Below, one piece after another: positions 51,633 to 60,041 of a DNA stretch of 64,000 nucleotides (positions are counted from its first letter, which is position 1; the number at the start of each line of letters is the position of its first letter). The position numbers were made by a program, and so were the translations under genes. Origin of the DNA: Gammaproteobacteria bacterium (lineage in GTDB: Bacteria > Pseudomonadota > Gammaproteobacteria > Granulosicoccales > Granulosicoccaceae); the NCBI GenBank assembly GCA_002746645.1, contig PDPU01000028.1, forward strand, positions 62,001-126,000. Reading direction: 5' to 3'. The notes under the pieces are model-generated. The model worked only from the letters and a program-made list of their open reading frames with translations. It made no database searches and was not told the origin of the DNA.

Positions 51633-52586
51633 ATGAGCATCCTGTGCAGTCTGCCCCTGATCGCCTCTCTGTTCGGCAACTGCAGCCCGCGGCCCTTTGC
51701 CACCGGCTATGTCGAGGGCGAATACGTCATCGTTGCACCGGTGGAAATCGCGCAGGTCCGCAAGCTGTCGGTCAGCCGGGGTGACAAAGTACCGGCCGGC
51801 ACGGTGCTGGTCGAGATGGAGCGCCGCGATGCGGAAATCGCACTGGCCCAGGCGGATGCCAGGCTCGCGCAGGCTCGCAGCCAGCATGCCGACCTGCTCG
51901 AAGGCGCTCGTCCCGCGGAAATTCAGGTGATCGAGGCCAACCTCACCTCGGCGCTCCTGCAGGCCGAAGAAGCCAATCGCACCCTCGAGCGAATCAGGCA
52001 GCTTGCCACCCGCGGTGCCACTACCGACGCACAACTCGATGACGCCACCACCGCCGCTCGAGTAGCCGAGGCCCGCGTCGCACAGATCAGGGCGGAACTG
52101 GATGTTGCACGCCTCCCTGCCCGTCCGCAGGCCATCGACCGCAGCAAAGCCGCCGTTGCCGCCGCACAAGCTGCGCGCGAGCGAGCAGACTGGCGCCTCG
52201 AACAACGCAGCCTGTCCCTGTCCACACCGGTTACCGTGGTCGACATCATCCGCACGGATGGTGAAATCGCCGGCCCCTCTGCTCCGGTCCTGTCGGTGCT
52301 GCCCGAAGCCGCGGTCAAACTGCTTCTCTATGTACCCGAGCGCCAGTTTTCCTCGATCTCGGTCGGGGATGCTCTGCAGGTCGGTTGCGACGGTTGCGAT
52401 GATGGGCTTGTGGCCAGAATCAGCTACATCTCGGACACACCGGAATTCACACCTCCGGTGATCTACTCGCTCGAAAACCGTCAGAAGCTCGTCTATCTCG
52501 TCGAGGCCCGCCCCGAAGCCAGCCACACACTGCGGCCCGGTCAGATCGTCAGCGTCACCCTGCCGGAGGCCGAGAACGGTGAGTGA
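51633..52586 (+). CDS. HlyD-family membrane fusion protein of an ABC exporter
   Basis: The ATG at 51633 opens a short signal or anchor (MSILCSLPLIASLFG). The roughly 317-residue protein has the lipoyl-like half-motifs (EIAQVRKLSVSRGDKVPAGTVL) flanking a long alpha-helical hairpin (residues 70-160) and a beta-barrel end. It resembles YbhG-type periplasmic adaptors. The reading frame extends upstream to 51243 through the repeat, but that part is not a credible protein start. It overlaps the ATPase gene by 8 bp. Confidence 0.85.
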   Translation: MSILCSLPLIASLFGNCSPRPFATGYVEGEYVIVAPVEIAQVRKLSVSRGDKVPAGTVLVEMERRDAEIALAQADARLAQARSQHADLLEGARPAEIQVIEANLTSALLQAEEANRTLERIRQLATRGATTDAQLDDATTAARVAEARVAQIRAELDVARLPARPQAIDRSKAAVAAAQAARERADWRLEQRSLSLSTPVTVVDIIRTDGEIAGPSAPVLSVLPEAAVKLLLYVPERQFSSISVGDALQVGCDGCDDGLVARISYISDTPEFTPPVIYSLENRQKLVYLVEARPEASHTLRPGQIVSVTLPEAENGE

Positions 52587-53502
52587 AAACGCCATCTCCG
52601 TCAACAGGCTGTCCAAGCGTTTCGGCAGCAACACCGTCGTGAACGAAATCAGCCTGTCCGTGCGCAGGGGCGAGATCATGGGCTTTCTCGGCCCCAACGG
52701 TTCGGGGAAAACCACGACCATTCGCCTGCTCTGCGGTCTGCTCGAACCCGATGGCGGGGAAGGCATCGTGCTGGGTCACGACATCCGCCGCGAACGCGAT
52801 GCCATCAAGCGCAAGGTCGGGTACATGACCCAGCGGTTCTCGCTGTACGAAGACCTCACCATCGAGGAAAACCTCAGGTTCGTCGCCGGTCTCTACGGCA
52901 TGCAGCACAGGCGCCGCGTGGTACACGACACGCTTTCCGATCTCGGACTGCTCAGCCGCCGGGATCAGCTGGCAGGCTCGCTGTCGGGCGGCTGGAAGCA
53001 GCGTCTCGCACTGGCAGCGTGCAGCATGCACAAACCCGATCTGCTGATGCTCGACGAACCTACCGCCGGTGTCGATCCCAAGGCCCGCCGCGACTTCTGG
53101 GACCGGATTCACGCCCTCGCGCAAGGCGGGCTGACCGTGCTGGTCTCGACGCACTACATGGACGAGGCCGAACGCTGCCACAGCATCGCCTACATCTCCT
53201 TCGGCAATCTCATTGCCAGGGGCACGCTCGACGAGGTGGTGCGCAATGCCGGTCTGACCACGATGGTTCTGAGCGGCACGGGCCTGGCCGACGCCGAAAA
53301 GGCCCTGCAGGGCGCACCGGGCGTGGAACAGATTGCCCCGTTCGGCGCCACGCTGCACGTCGTCGGCTCCGACGGCGAAGCGCTGCGTGAATCCGTCATC
53401 CGTACCGCCGCGCAGACCGGGAGCATTGCAGCTCCGGCGGAAACCAGTCTTGAAGACGTGTTTATCCAGCTCATGGGTGCCACGCAGGACAGCACGACGT
53501 GA
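52579..53502 (+). CDS. ABC transporter ATP-binding protein
   Basis: This 307-residue ATPase has Walker A GPNGSGKTTT, a Q-loop, the signature LSGGWKQRLALA, Walker B LLMLDEPTAGVD and the H-loop STHYMDE. It is of the single-domain YbhF/CcmA kind with about 80 residues after the H-loop. The GTG start at 52579 overlaps the HlyD gene, and the permease gene starts within its last four bases. Confidence 0.93.
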   Translation: MSENAISVNRLSKRFGSNTVVNEISLSVRRGEIMGFLGPNGSGKTTTIRLLCGLLEPDGGEGIVLGHDIRRERDAIKRKVGYMTQRFSLYEDLTIEENLRFVAGLYGMQHRRRVVHDTLSDLGLLSRRDQLAGSLSGGWKQRLALAACSMHKPDLLMLDEPTAGVDPKARRDFWDRIHALAQGGLTVLVSTHYMDEAERCHSIAYISFGNLIARGTLDEVVRNAGLTTMVLSGTGLADAEKALQGAPGVEQIAPFGATLHVVGSDGEALRESVIRTAAQTGSIAAPAETSLEDVFIQLMGATQDSTT

Positions 53503-54626
53503 GTCGCTTCTTTTCCTTCACTCGTCTGTGGGCGTTGCTCGTCAAGGAAGGCATCCAGATGCGGCGCGACCGGGTGACCTTCGCGATGATGATCAGCATT
53601 CCGTTGCTGCAACTGACTCTCTTCGGCTTCGCCATCAACACCGACCCGAAGGAACTGCCTGCCGCCCTCGTCGCCCCCACCCAGGATCGCTTCACCCGCG
53701 CCATGGTCAGCGCGCTGGAACTCACCGGTTACTACCGCTTCGTTGCCCCCGATGCCACGGCGCCCGAAGCTGAACGGATGATCAGCCGTGGCGATGTTGC
53801 CTTCGTGGTGACCGTGCCGTCGGACTTCGGCCGCCGCATCGAACGCAACGATCGCGCGTCGATTCTCATCGAAGCCGACGCCACCGACCCCGCGGTCGCG
53901 TCCGGCGCGATCTCCACCCTGTCGAAAGTTGCAGGCTCGGCACTCCTGCGGGAAGCCGGTCAGATTGCCCCACCTCATGCCGGCGGTGTCGACGTCGTGG
54001 TGCATCGCCGCTACAACCCCGAGGGCATCACCCAGTACAACATCGTGCCGGGCCTGCTGGGCGTCATCCTGCAGCTCACGATGGTCATCATGACTTCCAT
54101 GGCACTGACCCGTGAAACCGAACGCGGCACCATGGAGAACCTCCTTTCCATGCCCGCCAGGCCGTTCGAAATCATGCTCAGCAAGGTGTTGCCCTATCTT
54201 GCCGTCGGTGCCGTTCAGGTCGCTGTCGTCCTGACTCTGGCGCGCATCGTCTTTCACGTGCCCTTCGTCGGCGCATTGCCACTGGTACTGGCCGGCATCT
54301 TCGTCTTCGTGCTGGCGCTGGTGTCCCTCGGTTACCTGATTTCCACGGTTTCGCGCACTCAGATGCAGGCGATGCAGCTCAGCTTCTTTTTCTTCCTGCC
54401 ATCGCTCCTGCTGTCAGGCTTCATGTTTCCGTTTCGCGGAATGCCGCAATGGGCTCAGTATCTCGGCGAGATATTCCCGCTCACCCATTTCCTGCGGCTC
54501 ATCCGCGCGATCATGCTGAAGGGCGCCGGGTTCGACACCGTGGCGAGCTCCTTTACCGTGCTGCTGGCATTCGCCTTGCTGCTGACCCTCGCGGCCCTGA
54601 TGCGTTTCCGCCGCACGCTTGACTAG
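53499..54626 (+). CDS. ABC-2 type permease
   Basis: This 375-residue permease has one N-terminal helix, a large periplasmic domain of about 150 residues (PAALVAPTQDRFTRAM) and five C-terminal helices, as in YbhS/YbhR. Only one permease gene is present, so a homodimer is likely. With the HlyD protein and the ATPase it forms a tripartite exporter of unknown cargo (drugs, lipids or cations are all possible). The GTG start overlaps the ATPase stop. Confidence 0.9.
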   Translation: MSRFFSFTRLWALLVKEGIQMRRDRVTFAMMISIPLLQLTLFGFAINTDPKELPAALVAPTQDRFTRAMVSALELTGYYRFVAPDATAPEAERMISRGDVAFVVTVPSDFGRRIERNDRASILIEADATDPAVASGAISTLSKVAGSALLREAGQIAPPHAGGVDVVVHRRYNPEGITQYNIVPGLLGVILQLTMVIMTSMALTRETERGTMENLLSMPARPFEIMLSKVLPYLAVGAVQVAVVLTLARIVFHVPFVGALPLVLAGIFVFVLALVSLGYLISTVSRTQMQAMQLSFFFFLPSLLLSGFMFPFRGMPQWAQYLGEIFPLTHFLRLIRAIMLKGAGFDTVASSFTVLLAFALLLTLAALMRFRRTLD

Positions 54627-54644
54627 GCACCGGGCCGCTTCGCG

Positions 54645-55283
54645 TCAGATGCGCAGCAGGGGCTGCAACAGGCGCGACACAAGCGAATTGAACCGCAGCG
54701 GCGCATCGGTGGCGGCCAGACAGATGCAGGGCGTGTCGGTGCCCGCAATCGGCAGATGCTCCAGATCCTCGTCGACAACTTCCAGATCGCCCACGCCGAA
54801 CTGGCCGGTTTCGTCACTGAAACTGCCCTGCAGAACCAGCGTCAGCTCCAACCCGCCATGGCCGTGGTCGGGCACTGACTGTCCGGCAGGGATGAACAGC
54901 AGGCGAGCCGTGCCCGCATCGCTGGCCGAGAGAATGTGCTGCCGCACGCCTGCGCCCAGTGGTCGCCATCGCGGCACCTTGCCGTTCAGCGCCTCCATCA
55001 CGGGACCGGGATAGATGCCGGCGCGTGGCCGGCGCCGAGGTGCGGGCGCGGCGTGGCTGTCGAGCCGGTCGAGCACACGAGCCTTCAGTCCGTCGGACAA
55101 GCCGGTGGGGGCGGAACCTTCGAGCACCAGCCCGCCCACGGCCTCCTGTGCTTCGAGCGCCGCACGGCATTCCAGGCACATGGAAACATGGGCCGCGATC
55201 ACCAGCGCGAATGGTGCCGGCAGGTTGCCGGACACGTAGGCGGTCAGCAGGGCGTCAGGCGTATGGTGTCGAATGGACGTCAT
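54645..55283 (-). CDS. chrR: ChrR-family zinc-dependent anti-sigma factor
   Basis: The N-terminal anti-sigma domain has the ChrR zinc pattern H6, H32, C36 and C39 (HVSMCLEC). The C-terminal cupin domain carries the HGHGGLELTL metal site and a later His in LEHLPIAG. ChrR holds its ECF sigma factor until singlet oxygen or organic peroxide releases it. The ATG at 55283 begins one base after the sigma stop, so the two are translationally coupled. Length about 212 residues. Confidence 0.9.
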   Translation of the reverse strand: MTSIRHHTPDALLTAYVSGNLPAPFALVIAAHVSMCLECRAALEAQEAVGGLVLEGSAPTGLSDGLKARVLDRLDSHAAPAPRRRPRAGIYPGPVMEALNGKVPRWRPLGAGVRQHILSASDAGTARLLFIPAGQSVPDHGHGGLELTLVLQGSFSDETGQFGVGDLEVVDEDLEHLPIAGTDTPCICLAATDAPLRFNSLVSRLLQPLLRI

Positions 55284-55284
55284 C

Positions 55285-55799
55285 TCAACGCATGTCCTCA
55301 AGATGGTGGCGCAGCCGCTCCAGCCCCAGCCGTATGCGCGACTTGATGGTTCCCAGCGGCAGTCCGGTGCGAGCACTGATCTGCTGGTGGGTCAGTTCAC
55401 CCATGTAGGCCTGTTCGATGGCTTCGCGCTGGTTCGGCTTCAGTCTGGCCAGCGCCTCCTTCAGCCGTGCCGTTTCCTGCTCGAGGGCCAGAATCCCTGC
55501 CGCATCGGGTTCGGTGTCCGGGTCCTGAACCAGATCCTCGGGCAGCGGGCGGCTTTCCTTGCGCATCACGTCGATCTGCCGGTTGCGGGCAATCCGATAG
55601 ATCCAGGCAGACACCTGCGCGCGGCCGGATCGAACTGCTCGGCCTTGTGCCAGACGGTCAGCATGACCTCCTGCACGATCTCTTCGGCCTGCTCGGGCTT
55701 CATGCCCGTGCGCATGACGAACCCTTTCAGCCGCGGCGCGAAATGGTCGAAAAGCACGGCAAACGCGACTCGGTCACGCCGGTCGCGCACCGCCAGCAT
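55285..55799 (-). pseudogene. rpoE: ECF sigma factor of the RpoE/ChrR type, frameshifted
   Basis: The first part (ATG at 55799; FAVLFDHFAPRLKGF, then EEIVQEVMLTVWHK) is sigma region 2, ending at EQFDPA. The rest (VSAWIYRIARNRQIDVMRKE, then GTIKSRIRLGLERLRHHLE) is the end of region 2 and region 4 in another frame. A -1 shift within the GCGCGC-type run at 55615-55626 joins them as FDPAAAQVSAW, the expected sequence. As written the gene yields only the N-terminal part. Either one base is missing here or programmed slippage occurs. It precedes chrR, as in alphaproteobacterial sigmaE loci. Confidence 0.85.
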
Positions 55800-55931
55800 G
55801 CAGGCGGTGTAGTGCGAGATTTCCGAGGCCGGGCAGTTCACCGCATCGCTCTCCTTGCTGATCGCCGGAACATCGCCCGAACGGTCCGCTGCACGAACCA
55901 AGTGATGTTCGGATTCGCGATCATCATACGA

Positions 55932-55992
55932 GGTATACGTGGCACGGCGAGATCGGATCATTCCTGATCCGAATGACTTCTCCGCTCGTAAT
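55932..55992. promoter_or_regulatory. Back-to-back sigmaE-type promoters (inverted TGATCC boxes)
   Basis: GGATCA at 55955-55960 and TGATCC at 55965-55970 form an inverted pair with a 4-base centre. Toward the flavoprotein operon, TGATCC is followed after 18 bases by TAATCA (55989). Toward the sigma gene, TGATCC is followed after 17 bases by TATACC (55937-55932). TGATCC with a T-A-rich -10 about 18 bases away is the promoter type described for ChrR-controlled sigmaE in Rhodobacter. This implies autoregulation plus activation of the divergent operon. Confidence 0.65.
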
Positions 55993-56019
55993 CACATCGA
56001 GAGAGCGCGGAAGAACGTC

Positions 56020-57447
56020 ATGAGCAACAAGAAACCGCCATGCGCAGAACGTCATGAGCAGCGAGCGAGTGTCATGATCGCGGCTGCTCCCGATGCCACC
56101 GTGCAGCGCATCGCCGTGATCGGTGGCGGCATATCCGGTCTTGCCGCAGCGTATCTGCTGGCGCCGCGACATGCCGTGACGCTCTACGAGGCCGCGCCTC
56201 GTCTCGGTGGACACGCGCGCACCGTCATGGCGGGGCGACAGGGAACTCAGCCGGTCGATACGGGTTTCATCGTCTTCAACTACGTCAACTACCCGCACCT
56301 GACGCGCCTGTTTCAGCAACTGGATGTGCCGGTGGCGAAAAGCGACATGAGCTTCGGCGCGACGATCGACGGGGGGCGCATCGAATACGGGCTGCGCAAC
56401 GCGGGTGCGCTGTTTGCCCAGAAACGCAACCTTCTGCGGCCTGGATTCATCCGCATGGTGCGCGACATCCTGCATTTCAACCGGCATGCCGAGTCCGTGG
56501 CATGCGACGACAGCACCACCATCGGCGATCTGATGGCAACACTCGGTCTCGGAGACTACTTCCAGCGTTTCTATCTCATGCCCATGTGCGGCGCCATCTG
56601 GTCCACCGCACCGGCGCAGATACGTGCCTTTCCCGCACGCGCGCTGGTGCAGTTCTTTCGCAACCACGCGCTGCTGTCGGCGAACGGTCAGCACCAGTGG
56701 TGGACGGTCGAGGGCGGTTCGATCGAGTATCTGCGCCGCCTTGAACATTACCTGATTCGGCAGGGAACAACCCTACGTACCGCCGCGCCGGTGCGCCTGG
56801 TCCGGCGTGGTACCGAAGGGGTGACACTGCACAGCCCGGGCGGCAGCGAAACCTTCGACCAGGTGGTTTTCGCCTGCCATGCCGACCAGACTCTGGCGCT
56901 TCTGGCGAACCCCACCGAAGCGGAACGCGACATCCTCGGGGCGATGCGGTTTCAGGACAATCGCATGGTCCTGCACCGTGACAGCGCCCAGATGCCGCGC
57001 AATCGCAAGGTCTGGTCCAGCTGGGTCTATCGTGCCGACACGCGGCGCGAGGAACCGGCCATCGGCGTGACCTACTGGATGAATCGTCTGCAGAATATTC
57101 CCGACAGCGATCCGCTTTTCGTCACGTTGAACCCGGTCGAGGCCATACCGGAGCATCTGACCTATGACGAAACCCTCTTCCGCCACCCACTCTTCGACAG
57201 TCCGGCACTGGCCGCACAAGACCGGCTGAACGACATACAAGGGTTGAACGGCACCTGGTTCGCCGGTGCCTGTACGCGCCACGGTTTCCACGAAGACGGC
57301 TTCGCCAGCGCCGTGCGGATTGCCCGGATGATGGACAAAGGAGTACGACACGATCGAAACCGACCGGCTGGCCGATGCGCACACGTTGCCGACGTCGGGC
57401 AGGACGGCCACGCCGCACAGGTTGCCCGAGCGGAGCAGGACGCCTGA
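56020..57447 (+). CDS. FAD/NAD-binding amine-oxidase-like flavoprotein
   Basis: From the ATG at 56020 (GGAAG six bases upstream) the protein has about 475 residues. It has an N-terminal dinucleotide site VIGGGISGLAAAYLL (residues 33-47), then PVDTGFIVFNY, and a C-terminal GTWFAGACTRHGFHEDG. These features mark the flavoproteins encoded with DUF1365 and cyclopropane-synthase-like genes in ChrR regulons. The Rhodobacter counterpart is implicated in desaturation during furan fatty acid synthesis; transfer of that function is inference. It overlaps the next gene by one base. Confidence 0.85.
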   Translation: MSNKKPPCAERHEQRASVMIAAAPDATVQRIAVIGGGISGLAAAYLLAPRHAVTLYEAAPRLGGHARTVMAGRQGTQPVDTGFIVFNYVNYPHLTRLFQQLDVPVAKSDMSFGATIDGGRIEYGLRNAGALFAQKRNLLRPGFIRMVRDILHFNRHAESVACDDSTTIGDLMATLGLGDYFQRFYLMPMCGAIWSTAPAQIRAFPARALVQFFRNHALLSANGQHQWWTVEGGSIEYLRRLEHYLIRQGTTLRTAAPVRLVRRGTEGVTLHSPGGSETFDQVVFACHADQTLALLANPTEAERDILGAMRFQDNRMVLHRDSAQMPRNRKVWSSWVYRADTRREEPAIGVTYWMNRLQNIPDSDPLFVTLNPVEAIPEHLTYDETLFRHPLFDSPALAAQDRLNDIQGLNGTWFAGACTRHGFHEDGFASAVRIARMMDKGVRHDRNRPAGRCAHVADVGQDGHAAQVARAEQDA

Positions 57448-58199
57448 TGCAAGGGCCCGAGCACATCGCGGGCGTCACCACCCATGCCCGGCGCGGCACC
57501 CTGCGCAACGCCTTTCGCTATGGCGTGGACTATGTACTGATCGACCCCGAGGCGCCCCGCTCCGGTCCGTTGCTGTTTTCCCGCAACCGCTTCAACCTGG
57601 CGTCGGTGCATGATCGTGACCACGGTGGACCGCTCGGACAGGGGCGTGGGGTGGCGTGGCTGCACGAGGTCCTGTTGGCTGGCGGACTGGACCCACACGG
57701 CCTGTGCATCCGGTTGCTGACACAACCGCGCTACCTTGGCTACAGCTTCAACCCGGTCAGCTTCTGGCTGGTCTGGCAGGCCGAGAATCTGGTGGCGGTG
57801 GTGGCCGAAGTGTCCACCCCATTCGGTGACCGGCATTCCTACCTGTGCCATCGCCCGGGGTTCGCCCCCATCACCCGCGACACCCGGATCGATCGGCCCA
57901 AGGCGCTGCACGTCTCGCCGTTCCAGCAGGTTGCCGGCAGCTACCGCTTCGGCTTCGACATCCGGCCCGAGCGGATCGCGATCCGGATCGATTTCCGCAA
58001 CGGTCCGGAAGGACTGGTGGCGACCCTCTCCGGCCCGCGTGCGCGCCTGACCAACCGCAGCCTGCTCGGCGCCTCGATGCGCCGACCACTGGGCGCGCTG
58101 CGCACCATCATCCTGATCCACTGGCAGGCACTGCGCCTGAAACTCAAGGGGGCACGCTATCGCAAACGTCCCGAGCCCCCCGATCATGAGGTCACCTGA
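57447..58199 (+). CDS. DUF1365 family protein
   Basis: This 250-residue protein has the DUF1365 motifs HARRGTLRNAFRYGVDYVLID, RYLGYSFNPVSFW and GDRHSYLCHRPG. The family is found almost only beside FAD oxidoreductase and cyclopropane-synthase-like genes. The ATG sits in TGATG, overlapping the upstream stop, and the end overlaps the methyltransferase start. A role in modification of membrane fatty acids, perhaps oxygenation, is inferred from context. Confidence 0.88.
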   Translation: MQGPEHIAGVTTHARRGTLRNAFRYGVDYVLIDPEAPRSGPLLFSRNRFNLASVHDRDHGGPLGQGRGVAWLHEVLLAGGLDPHGLCIRLLTQPRYLGYSFNPVSFWLVWQAENLVAVVAEVSTPFGDRHSYLCHRPGFAPITRDTRIDRPKALHVSPFQQVAGSYRFGFDIRPERIAIRIDFRNGPEGLVATLSGPRARLTNRSLLGASMRRPLGALRTIILIHWQALRLKLKGARYRKRPEPPDHEVT

Positions 58200-59356
58200 T
58201 GCCGTTCCTGAGCAAACGCGTCAAACACGAATTCCTCGCAAGCTGCGCACGCCTTGCCAAAGGCAGCCTGCGACTGCGCACACCCGAAGGCGGCGTGCAC
58301 GATTTCGGCCGGGGCACTCCCGCCGCCGAGATGCAGATTCACGACTGGTCCGTCGTGCCCGCCATCGCCGCGCGTGGAGACATCGGACTCGGGGAAACCT
58401 ATGTGGCAGGACTCTGGGACACGCCATCGATCCAGATGCTGATCGAGCAGGCACTGCGCAATTTCGACGTGTTCGCAGACCATGCCCATGCGGGCTTCTG
58501 GAACAATCTCGGATTTCGCATCGTCAACCGCCTCATGCGCGCCAATTCGCCCCGTGGAGCCGCACGCAACATCCGCGCGCACTACGATGTGGGCAACGAG
58601 TTCTACCAGCTCTGGCTCGACCCGGGCATGAGCTATTCCTCGGCCCTGTTCGAAAACGAGGAAACCGATCTGACCCGCGCCCAGAACTGTAAATATGATC
58701 GCATACTCGACCGGATCACCCACCGGGAACGGGTACTGGAGATCGGCTGCGGCTGGGGCGGGTTTGCCGAACGCGGCGCCGACCGGGGGCACAGGGTGAC
58801 GGGACTGACGATTTCCCCCAGCCAGAAGGGCTATGCCGATGCGCGGCTGGACGGGCGGGCCGACATCCGTCTGCAGGACTACCGCAAAACCCGCGGGCAG
58901 TTCGACGCCATCGTCTCGATCGAGATGATCGAGGCCGTGGGCGAACGCTACTGGCCGGCCTATTTCGCCACGTTGAAGGCGCGCCTGGCCGGGGATGGAA
59001 AAGCCGTCATTCAGGCGATCACTGTGCCCGATCACTATTTCGTGACCTACCGGAAAACCTCGGATTACATCCGGCACCATGTCTTTCCCGGCGGCATGTT
59101 GCTGAGCAAGGCCGTCATCCACGAGCAGGCCACGCGCGCGGGCTTGCGCGCACAAGGCAGCCACGCCTTCGGTGCCGACTACGCCCGGACCTGTGCCCTG
59201 TGGAGTGCACGGCTGCGGCAGCAGTCGGACAAGGTGCGCCGGCTCGGACATGACGACGCCTTCCTGCGCAGCTGGCAGTACTACCTGGGCGCTTGTGCTG
59301 CCAGTTTCGCGACCGGGCATACCGACGTGATGCAGGTGGAACTGGTCCATGCCTGA
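58199..59356 (+). CDS. Cyclopropane-fatty-acid-synthase-like SAM methyltransferase
   Basis: This 385-residue protein has the CFA synthase fold: HYDVGNEFYQLWLDPGMSYS, then the SAM motif VLEIGCGWGGFAERGA at residues 179-194, then SPSQKGYADAR and EMIEAVGERYW. The last gives the catalytic acidic residue context. It should add a methyl or methylene group to unsaturated phospholipid acyl chains. Its place beside DUF1365 and the flavoprotein gene suggests the methylase of a furan-fatty-acid-like pathway rather than a stand-alone Cfa. Confidence 0.88.
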   Translation: MPFLSKRVKHEFLASCARLAKGSLRLRTPEGGVHDFGRGTPAAEMQIHDWSVVPAIAARGDIGLGETYVAGLWDTPSIQMLIEQALRNFDVFADHAHAGFWNNLGFRIVNRLMRANSPRGAARNIRAHYDVGNEFYQLWLDPGMSYSSALFENEETDLTRAQNCKYDRILDRITHRERVLEIGCGWGGFAERGADRGHRVTGLTISPSQKGYADARLDGRADIRLQDYRKTRGQFDAIVSIEMIEAVGERYWPAYFATLKARLAGDGKAVIQAITVPDHYFVTYRKTSDYIRHHVFPGGMLLSKAVIHEQATRAGLRAQGSHAFGADYARTCALWSARLRQQSDKVRRLGHDDAFLRSWQYYLGACAASFATGHTDVMQVELVHA

Positions 59357-59583
59357 ACACACGACGGAGTCCGAACACATCTGGATCGCCGGCGCTTCCG
59401 GCGGGATCAGTGCGGCGCCCCACCGAATGGGTCCATCCGGCAGCCATGATCCGGGTCTTGACCGGCGTGCCCGCCGACAGCATCGGAAACCCGAACCTGA
59501 CCGTCATTGCCCTGCCGGACATCGGCATCGCGCTGCTGGGTGACCGTACGATTCGCAACCTCATGAAAGACCCGCACCCATGA
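59349..59583 (+). pseudogene. Remnant of a short-chain dehydrogenase gene, frame-disrupted
   Basis: The ATG at 59349 overlaps the methyltransferase end and begins an SDR-like N-terminus, EHIWIAGASGGIS, whose glycine motif matches TGxxxGIG. The frame then becomes unlike a protein. From about 59410 a second frame encodes WVHPAAMIRVLTGVP and ALLGDRTIRNLMKDPHP, ending at 59583, where the next gene overlaps it. The two parts fit a gene that lost its middle and its frame. A short independent start at 59446 is possible. Confidence 0.5.
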
Positions 59584-59981
59584 AGATACTGATCCTCTAT
59601 GTCGCAACCGCACTGGTATTCCTGCTGACCGACCTGGTCGGCCTGCGTTTTCTGGTCAGACCGGTGTTCGAACGCCACGTGAACCACCTGTTCGCCGACC
59701 CGTTCCGCCTCGGGCCAGCGATGGTGTTCTATCTCGGCTACGTAGCAGGCATGCTCTGGTTCGTCTCCTGGCCGGCCCTGCGCTCGAACGAACCCCTGTC
59801 CGCCGTGATCGGCGGCATACTGCTGGGGCTTCTGGCCTATGGAACCTACGAGTTCACCAACCTTGCCACACTGCGCGACTGGCACCTCGAACAAGCCATC
59901 GTCGATACCCTCTGGGGCGGGTTTCTGACCGGATTTTCCGCCTGGGCAGGGGTGATGATCTGCAAGTGGACGTCCGGCTGA
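59580..59981 (+). CDS. DUF2177 family membrane protein
   Basis: This 133-residue protein has four hydrophobic segments (starting LILYVATALVFLLTDLVGL) and the DUF2177 core GTYEFTNLATLRDW. Members of this family are small inner-membrane proteins often found beside cyclopropane-synthase-like and DUF1365 genes. The start overlaps the preceding fragment by four bases, so it belongs to the same operon. The function is unknown. Confidence 0.85.
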   Translation: MKILILYVATALVFLLTDLVGLRFLVRPVFERHVNHLFADPFRLGPAMVFYLGYVAGMLWFVSWPALRSNEPLSAVIGGILLGLLAYGTYEFTNLATLRDWHLEQAIVDTLWGGFLTGFSAWAGVMICKWTSG

Positions 59982-60041
59982 GGTTTCGACATCGAGGCAG
60001 GCCAACGGCGAGTCTGCTTCAGGCGCGACCCTACCCCGGAT

